From Terriglobales bacterium (GTDB lineage Bacteria > Acidobacteriota > Terriglobia > Terriglobales > Acidobacteriaceae): DNA of 33,523 bases. Below are positions 29,235-33,523 of this stretch, in pieces. Made by a program: the position numbers and the translations under genes. The DNA is taken from NCBI GenBank assembly GCA_035457425.1, contig DATIBR010000143.1:1-33523 (forward strand). The letters run 5' to 3'. The notes under the pieces are model-generated. The model saw nothing but the letters and a program-made list of their open reading frames with translations. It was not told where the DNA came from and did no database searches. The stretch's first letter is position 1; each line of letters begins with the position of its first letter.

Positions 29235-30485
29235 CTACTCCTGTCGCAGTGCCTCGACCGGCGTCAGCAGCGCGGCCTTCCGCGCCGGATACAGCCCGGC
29301 GACCACGCCGGCGACCGACAGCGAGATCAGCGCCAGCGCCGCCGAGGACGGCACCAGTGTCGGCGGATCGAATCCCGGAGGCGCCGGCAGCGTCCCCAGC
29401 GCGGCCATGATCGCCCACGCCAGGAAGATCCCGATCCCTCCGCTCAAGGTCGTCAGGAACGCGCCCTCGATGAAGAACTGCGTCAGGATGCTGCGGTTCG
29501 TCGCCCCCAGCGCCTTGCGCAGCCCGATCTCCTTCGTCCGCTCCGTCACCGCCACCAGCATGATGTTGATCACGCCGATCGCCCCCAGCACCAGCGTGAT
29601 CAGCCCCACGCTCCCCAGGAACTTGTTCATCGCGTCGAAGATCTTCCCGATCGTCTCCACGCTGTCGGCCGTGTCCCAGTCGAACCAGTAGTCGTCTTCG
29701 TCGGGGTCGATGCCCCCGCCGTGGTTCTGCCCCACCAGCACGCGCACTTCGCGCCGCGCCGCCGCGTGATCGTTCACGTCCTTCGGCTGGAAGTTGAGGT
29801 AGGTGATCGAGTCCGGCTTCTCCGCGTCCTTCAGCGGAAAGTGCTCCCGCATGATGTTGAACGGGATGAACGCGCGCATGTCGGTCGCGCTCGACTCGCC
29901 TCGCATCTTCTTCACTGTCCCGATCACGGTGAAGCGATACCCGTTCAGCAGGATGGTCTGCCCCAGCGCCGGCGCGCCCTTGAACAGGTTCTTGTACAGC
30001 TCATTGCCCAGCACCACCACGTAGTGGTGGTCGTCGTCGTCGGCTTCGTTGATCCAGCGCCCGCTGTCGATCGGCATGTAGCGGATGCGGTCATAGTTCG
30101 CCGTCACTCCGAACACCTGGCCGTTGGTGCTCTCGCTCTCGTAGATCACCTTGATGTCGCCCCGGTTCAGCACCGGCGAGATCTCGCCCACCGTCTTGGC
30201 ATGGTTCTTGATCGTCAGGTAGTCCTGGTAGGTCGGTTGGTAGGTCCGGCTCGCGGTGTGGCTGCCCTCCGCCGCCGGGATGCGCCCGCCGAAGAAGAAC
30301 ATGATGTTCTCCCCGATCTGCGCCAGTTGCTTCTTGTTGCCCGTGCGGAAGCCCTCGCCCAGCCCCACCAGCAGCAGCAGCGAGAACACTCCCCACGCGA
30401 TCCCGAACATGGTGAGGAACGAGCGCAGCTTGTGCGCCCACAGGGTGCGAAGCGTCTGCCCGAAGATGTCCAATAGCGCGCGCAT
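29235..30485 (-). CDS. MacB-type ABC transporter permease (pair A, first)
   Basis: This 416-residue permease starts MRALLDIFGQTLRTLWAHKL and shares TMFGIAWGVFSLLLLVGLGEGF, IMFFFGGRIPAAEG and the C-terminal IGVINIMLVAVTERTKEIGLRKALGAT with the first gene of pair B. It is first in the four-gene run. The 166 bases before it hold an inverted CCGGCACGCCCGGCGGGCACG hairpin but no convincing promoter. Duplication of a two-gene unit (27981-30485 and 25388-27879) explains the run. Confidence 0.92.
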   Translation of the reverse strand: MRALLDIFGQTLRTLWAHKLRSFLTMFGIAWGVFSLLLLVGLGEGFRTGNKKQLAQIGENIMFFFGGRIPAAEGSHTASRTYQPTYQDYLTIKNHAKTVGEISPVLNRGDIKVIYESESTNGQVFGVTANYDRIRYMPIDSGRWINEADDDDHHYVVVLGNELYKNLFKGAPALGQTILLNGYRFTVIGTVKKMRGESSATDMRAFIPFNIMREHFPLKDAEKPDSITYLNFQPKDVNDHAAARREVRVLVGQNHGGGIDPDEDDYWFDWDTADSVETIGKIFDAMNKFLGSVGLITLVLGAIGVINIMLVAVTERTKEIGLRKALGATNRSILTQFFIEGAFLTTLSGGIGIFLAWAIMAALGTLPAPPGFDPPTLVPSSAALALISLSVAGVVAGLYPARKAALLTPVEALRQE

Positions 30486-30651
30486 GCCTGCCTACAGATA
30501 CGGACGGTACCTGCCCCCGGTTCCTTCTTAGACCGGAGAAAGAGAGGAAGGTAACGGTCTTTTTTCCGGCACGCCCGGCGGGCACGCCGGGGCTTACAGC
30601 AGGCGCGGCCCGGTTGCGCGTTCCGCCCTTCGATTCAGCCACTTACGGGTA

Positions 30652-31443
30652 TCAATTCGCGGGGCTGGCTTGCCCGACGTACTCGTTGCTCTGCTGGTAG
30701 TGGCAGGCGCGGCAGAACTGCAGGAGCGAGTTGCTGGCGGGATTGTCCGGCTCGTACCAGCCGCGGAGAAAGAAGCGCGTCGGCTTCATTACCGTGACGC
30801 CGTTGATCTGGTAGCGCGCCCGATTGACCGCGTGGGGGTTGTGGCAAGTGGAGCATTCCACGTACGCCACGCCCGTGGTGTCCGGCGCGCCATAGAACCG
30901 CATCGGCCGCCCATAGGTATTGCTGAAGTGCACCGTGCCCGGGTCGGCGGTGCTGAACCGCACGCGGCCGTTGGTGTCGATCGTACACGGCCAGTGTTCC
31001 CCGTCGCACTCGTAGCGCACGTGCACCGGGTGGTCGTTGGCAAGGCTGGAAGCATCGGCGGCCAGAAAGGTCGAGGCGCCTGCGCCTCCTTCCACCGTCC
31101 GTCCCGTCATGCCGGCGACGGCGACCGCGCCGTCATGACACGAGAGACACGCGGCGCTGTGGAACAGCGGGTCCGAGGGTGTGTAGCTGTTCGGCATCGT
31201 CAGCACGCTGCCATCGTAGAGCGTGTACGAAGTCGCAATGAAGCCGCGGCCCCACAGCCAGCGCGCGCCATTGGCTGGGTCGGCCGCCGCGTCGCTGGCC
31301 GCGCCGCTGTGTGGCATGTGGCAAGACTGGCAGCCCCGGCCGTCCACGTTGTGGGGACCGAGGATGTCGGGCGACTGCGTGGCGGCGAAGGGCGCGATGA
31401 TGAACACCAGCAGCCCCAGCCGGAAGACCAGTGCGCGTGTCAT
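30652..31443 (-). CDS. secreted tetraheme c-type cytochrome
   Basis: This 263-residue protein has a signal peptide (MTRALVFRLGLLVFIIAPFA) and four heme-binding motifs: CQSCH (38-42), CLSCH (99-103), CSTCH (197-201) and CRACH (244-248). Extra His residues (MPHSG, DHPVHVRYE, NPHAVNR) may be distal ligands. It would carry electrons in the periplasm; partner enzymes are not in the window. GGGAGG lies 5 bases before the ATG. An extra Cys pair (about 146 and 153) could form a disulfide. It is a single gene, with a 334-base gap before it (31444-31777). The exact redox role is unknown; a doubled-CxxCH fold is likely. Confidence 0.9.
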   Translation of the reverse strand: MTRALVFRLGLLVFIIAPFAATQSPDILGPHNVDGRGCQSCHMPHSGAASDAAADPANGARWLWGRGFIATSYTLYDGSVLTMPNSYTPSDPLFHSAACLSCHDGAVAVAGMTGRTVEGGAGASTFLAADASSLANDHPVHVRYECDGEHWPCTIDTNGRVRFSTADPGTVHFSNTYGRPMRFYGAPDTTGVAYVECSTCHNPHAVNRARYQINGVTVMKPTRFFLRGWYEPDNPASNSLLQFCRACHYQQSNEYVGQASPAN

Positions 31444-31632
31444 ACCTACCTCCCGAGACTGTTACTTGGGGTATACCGCGCCTCCGCCGAGAGCGAGCGG
31501 GCCGGCGCAAGAATCGGCGGTCCGCGATGCCAGATCGGAACCTCGCAGGAAACCAAGCGCGTTTCGAAGCAGGAAGACCGAACGGATTATTTTTGTCGCC
31601 GGGGGCTTGCTGGCCCAGTAGTGGGGCTGACT

Positions 31633-31692
31633 GGTGGCCCAGGCAACCCGACACCGCGAACCGGAAACGGATTCGCCGTGGGTTACGCCACC
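31633..31692. ncRNA. candidate structured RNA in the gap upstream of the cytochrome gene
   Basis: The 334 bases between 31444 and 31777 contain no supported gene. Within them GGTGGC pairs with GCCACC, AACC with GGTT, CAC with GTG, GCGAA with TTCGC and CCG with CGG around a GAAA tetraloop, 21 pairs in 60 bases. The strand is not known. It may be a leader element for the cytochrome on the minus strand (about 190-250 bases upstream of its start) or a small RNA. Not matched to any family I know. Confidence 0.35.
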
Positions 31693-31777
31693 CCTGATCG
31701 AATGATTCTAATGACGAAGCGGTCGAGACACCCCGGGATGGGATGGCGTCGAAGTAAACGCTAGGAATCTCCGGCGG

Positions 31778-32662
31778 CTAGCGACTCTTCTCCGCCGTCT
31801 TGCCCTGCTCCGGGTAGTCGTACACGCCGCGCCCGGACTTGCGCCCCAGGCGCCCCGCTTTCACGTACTGCACCAGCAGCGGGCACGGCCGGAACTTCTC
31901 GCCTAGCGACTTGTGCAGGTACTCGAGGATGTGGAGCCGGGTGTCGAGCCCGACCAGGTCCACCAGTTCGAACGGGCCCATCGGGTGGTTCAGCCCAAGT
32001 TTGAGGGCTTTATCGATGTCGGCGGCCGAGGCGATGCCCTCTTGCAGCATGTAAAACGCCTCGTTGCCGATCATGGCGTTGATGCGGCTGGTGATGAACC
32101 CCGGCGCCTCGCGGATGACGACGGTCTCTTTCCCCATCTTGCGGCCGACTTCCACCGCCGCCGCGATGGTCTCGTCGTCGGTCTCGAGCGCGCGCACGAT
32201 CTCCAGCAGCTTCATCTTGTGCACCGGATTGAAAAAGTGCATGCCCACGCACCTCTTCGCGCGGTAGGTGACGCTGGCGATCTCGGTCACCGACAGCGAC
32301 GAAGTGTTCGACGCCAGGATGGTCTTGGGCGCGCAGATCTTGTCGAGCAGCGTGAAGATCTCGATCTTCGACTCCAGCTCCTCGGGGACGGCCTCGATCA
32401 CCAGGTCGGCGGCGCGCGCCGCGTCTTCCACCGAGCCGGCAAACTCGATGCGCGCGAACGCCGCGTCGGCCTCCGGTTTCGACACCTTGCCCAGTTCAAC
32501 TGCCTTGTCGAGGTTGGCGCGGATCTCGCTCTCCGCCTTGCGCAGCGAGGCGGGCAGGATGTCTTCCAGGATGGTGCGGAACCCGCCCAGCGCGGCGGCG
32601 TGTGCGATGCCGCGGCCCATGATGCCCGCGCCGATGACGGAAACGGTCTTGATCTCCGCCAT
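31778..32662 (-). CDS. 3-hydroxybutyryl-CoA dehydrogenase
   Basis: This 294-residue enzyme starts EIKTVSVIGAGIMGRGIAHA, with the NAD loop G11-x-G-x-x-G16. The active-site segment is MHFFNPVHKMKLLEIV (H142, N145), and the later TSRINAMIGNEAFYMLQEG and KLGLNHPMGPFELVDLVGLD are family hallmarks. It oxidises (S)-3-hydroxyacyl-CoA to acetoacetyl-CoA or reverse. The length is that of the stand-alone, short-chain enzyme. It follows a 61-residue gene by 3 bases, suggesting one unit. The acyl-CoA dehydrogenase at 9441 could act in the same pathway, but is not linked. Confidence 0.95.
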   Translation of the reverse strand: MAEIKTVSVIGAGIMGRGIAHAAALGGFRTILEDILPASLRKAESEIRANLDKAVELGKVSKPEADAAFARIEFAGSVEDAARAADLVIEAVPEELESKIEIFTLLDKICAPKTILASNTSSLSVTEIASVTYRAKRCVGMHFFNPVHKMKLLEIVRALETDDETIAAAVEVGRKMGKETVVIREAPGFITSRINAMIGNEAFYMLQEGIASAADIDKALKLGLNHPMGPFELVDLVGLDTRLHILEYLHKSLGEKFRPCPLLVQYVKAGRLGRKSGRGVYDYPEQGKTAEKSR

Positions 32663-32665
32663 TCG

Positions 32666-32851
32666 TTAGTGGCCCTTCTCGAGCTTCTCGATCAGCGCCT
32701 TCAGCTCCGCTTCCTGCTTGCGCATGTAGTCGGCGAGCTTCTTCTTTTCCTCGTCGCCCATGAAGGGGATGTTGGCGCTGATGCGGCGCATCGTGGTGCC
32801 GAGGTCGTCGACGTAGTTCATCATGCGGATGATCTCACCGGTCGTGGGCAT
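32666..32851 (-). CDS. small acidic-basic helical protein, 61 residues
   Basis: I do not recognise this protein. From the ATG at 32849-32851 it reads MPTTGEIIRMMNYVDDLGTT, then MRRISANIPFMGDEEKKKLA and ends in a Lys/Glu-rich coiled-coil tail. AGGAG five bases upstream fixes the start; the longer frame to 32995 has no support. It sits 3 bases ahead of the hydroxybutyryl-CoA dehydrogenase and is likely co-transcribed. A partner or assembly role is only a guess from position. Confidence 0.65.
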   Translation of the reverse strand: MPTTGEIIRMMNYVDDLGTTMRRISANIPFMGDEEKKKLADYMRKQEAELKALIEKLEKGH

Positions 32852-32943
32852 GCCAGCTCCTGTCGGCCCGCGTCGGCGGGACGAATCCACTATTTTCGAT
32901 GCCAGCGCGCTTTTAGTAAAGCCGGGAGCGAAGCGAGAAAAGA

Positions 32944-32985
32944 CATCCTTTGCGCCGCGCGTTCTTCGCGGCACAAAGGAGGATG
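32944..32985. repeat. hairpin between the 61-residue gene and the hemerythrin gene
   Basis: CATCC, TTTG, GCCGCG on the left pair with CGCGGC, CAAA, GGATG on the right, around a short loop. It lies in the divergent gap 32852-33048; on the minus strand it is followed by TCTTTTCTC. Confidence 0.5.
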
Positions 32986-33036
32986 GGAATAGCACGAAAG
33001 ACGCGACGTTTCGCGCAGCTCCTCACTCCGTTGCGC

Positions 33037-33042
33037 GATAAT
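33037..33042 (+). promoter_or_regulatory. -10-like GATAAT before the hemerythrin gene
   Basis: GATAAT, six bases, then the ATG at 33049. The position matches other near-start hexamers in this window. Confidence 0.35.
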
Positions 33043-33048
33043 GGCGGG

Positions 33049-33523
33049 ATGCAGCGCGACCAGGCCTTGATCCCGCTCTCGCAGCAGCACCACGACGCGC
33101 TCGCGCTCTGCGTCTACATCGAGCGCGCCCACAAGTCGGGCCATCTCGACCTCGCGCACTGGAACCGCGAGGTCGCCGCAGCCTGGGAGCGCGAGATCCG
33201 CTGGCACTTCCAGTCCGAGGAAGAGCTCGTCTTCCCCGCGGCGCAGAAGGTCGAGGGCCTGCGCGCCCTCGTCGCCGAGCTGCTCGCCGAGCATGGCGAG
33301 ATGCGCGCGAGCTTTGCCCGCTCCGGGAAGAACGCGCTGGCCGCGGACGAACTGCTCCGCTTCCGCCAGCTCTTGCACGACCACGTGCGCAAGGAAGAGC
33401 GCCATCTGTTCGAGCAGATGCAGGCCGCGCTCCCGGCTTCCGAGCTTTCCGCCCTCGGCCAAGCGCTGGACGAGTTCTTCGAGCGCAACACGGGAGGCCT
33501 GGCCTGCGCGCTGCGCCATCCGG
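33049..33523 (+). CDS. hemerythrin-like domain protein (cut by window edge)
   Basis: This partial protein (158 residues seen) is a four-helix bundle with hemerythrin-type ligands: LIPLSQQHHDALALC on helix A, WHFQSEEELVFP on helix B, LLAEHGEMRASF on helix C, and LLHDHVRKEERHLFEQM on helix D. Such domains bind a di-iron centre and sense or carry oxygen or nitric oxide. The first His pair (H14-H15), the EE pair and HDHxxxEE are visible. It is divergent from the 61-residue gene. The likely C terminus is outside the window; the length seen is near that of whole single-domain proteins. Confidence 0.85.
   Translation, partial: MQRDQALIPLSQQHHDALALCVYIERAHKSGHLDLAHWNREVAAAWEREIRWHFQSEEELVFPAAQKVEGLRALVAELLAEHGEMRASFARSGKNALAADELLRFRQLLHDHVRKEERHLFEQMQAALPASELSALGQALDEFFERNTGGLACALRHP

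Noticed and set aside
28416-30476. Plus-strand open frame of 686 residues
   Set aside because: It is opposite two clear permease genes and is rich in Arg, His and Gln with no domain signs: a shadow frame.
31431-31764. Plus-strand frames in the long gap
   Set aside because: No ribosome binding site, no motif, frames mirror the cytochrome or the hairpin region.
31444-31777. Cyclic-di-GMP (GEMM) riboswitch for the cytochrome
   Set aside because: Only a GGGTTAC-like string is present on the plus strand; the conserved aptamer core is missing and the orientation is opposite to the gene.
32852-32995. N-terminal extension of the 61-residue protein
   Set aside because: AGGAG sits just before the inner ATG, and the extension runs through a hairpin.

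Overview
The window is GC-rich (mid-60s percent by eye), densely packed and Gram-negative in character. It has lipid A, LPS-transport and phosphatidylethanolamine genes, several secreted proteins and a tetraheme c-type cytochrome. The mix of housekeeping genes, many paired MacB-type ABC permeases, a TPR-tailed M1-like protein and dispersed TGTCATCCCGAGCGAAG-type repeats points to an Acidobacteriota (Terriglobia-like) chromosome. This taxonomic call is inference: there is no rRNA here. I see no phage, insertion sequence, CRISPR or tRNA.

Layout. 1-706: start of a Ycf46-like AAA ATPase (minus) and rpsT (plus) with a good sigma70-type promoter and a terminator. 767-5796 (minus): an envelope run read psd, pssA, a cysteine-free Asd/USG-1-like gene, lptE, holA and a LolA-like secreted protein, mostly with overlapping or abutting ends. 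5892-9044 (minus): a ydcH-like gene, rimI, tsaB, methylmalonyl-CoA epimerase and meaB. 9111-12714: a low-GC orphan, an acyl-CoA dehydrogenase, an atypical receiver protein, a short Mpo1-like protein and a threonine aldolase. 12761-13320: a GIY-YIG nuclease gene framed by repeats, running into the 3' end of hemW. 14558-23728 (plus): a FabF-like ketosynthase, two secreted proteins of unknown function, an ABC exporter, lpxB and a TPR-tailed M1-like pseudo-peptidase. 23896-30485 (minus): a MidA-like methyltransferase, a small orphan and two tandem pairs of MacB-type permeases with no ATPase. 30652-33523: a tetraheme cytochrome, 3-hydroxybutyryl-CoA dehydrogenase with a 61-residue partner, and the start of a hemerythrin-like gene.

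How the genes work together. psd and pssA make phosphatidylethanolamine; LptE and LpxB belong to LPS export and lipid A synthesis; RimI and TsaB act in translation (protein acetylation, tRNA t6A). Epimerase plus MeaB support methylmalonyl-CoA mutase, and the acyl-CoA and hydroxyacyl-CoA dehydrogenases belong to fatty acid or butyrate-type metabolism.

The most striking signal is not a gene. At nine stop codons there is, within about 10 bases, a short array of locus-specific repeats, clearly heptameric at eight of them; in three the array contains the stop codon itself, and several arrays are paired as inverted copies, two of them around terminators. Other notable signals are a palindromic element found both between genes and inside tsaB, a GIY-YIG gene whose start and tail are supplied by dispersed repeats, and -10-like hexamers 6-14 bases before nine start codons, suggesting leaderless or near-leaderless transcripts.
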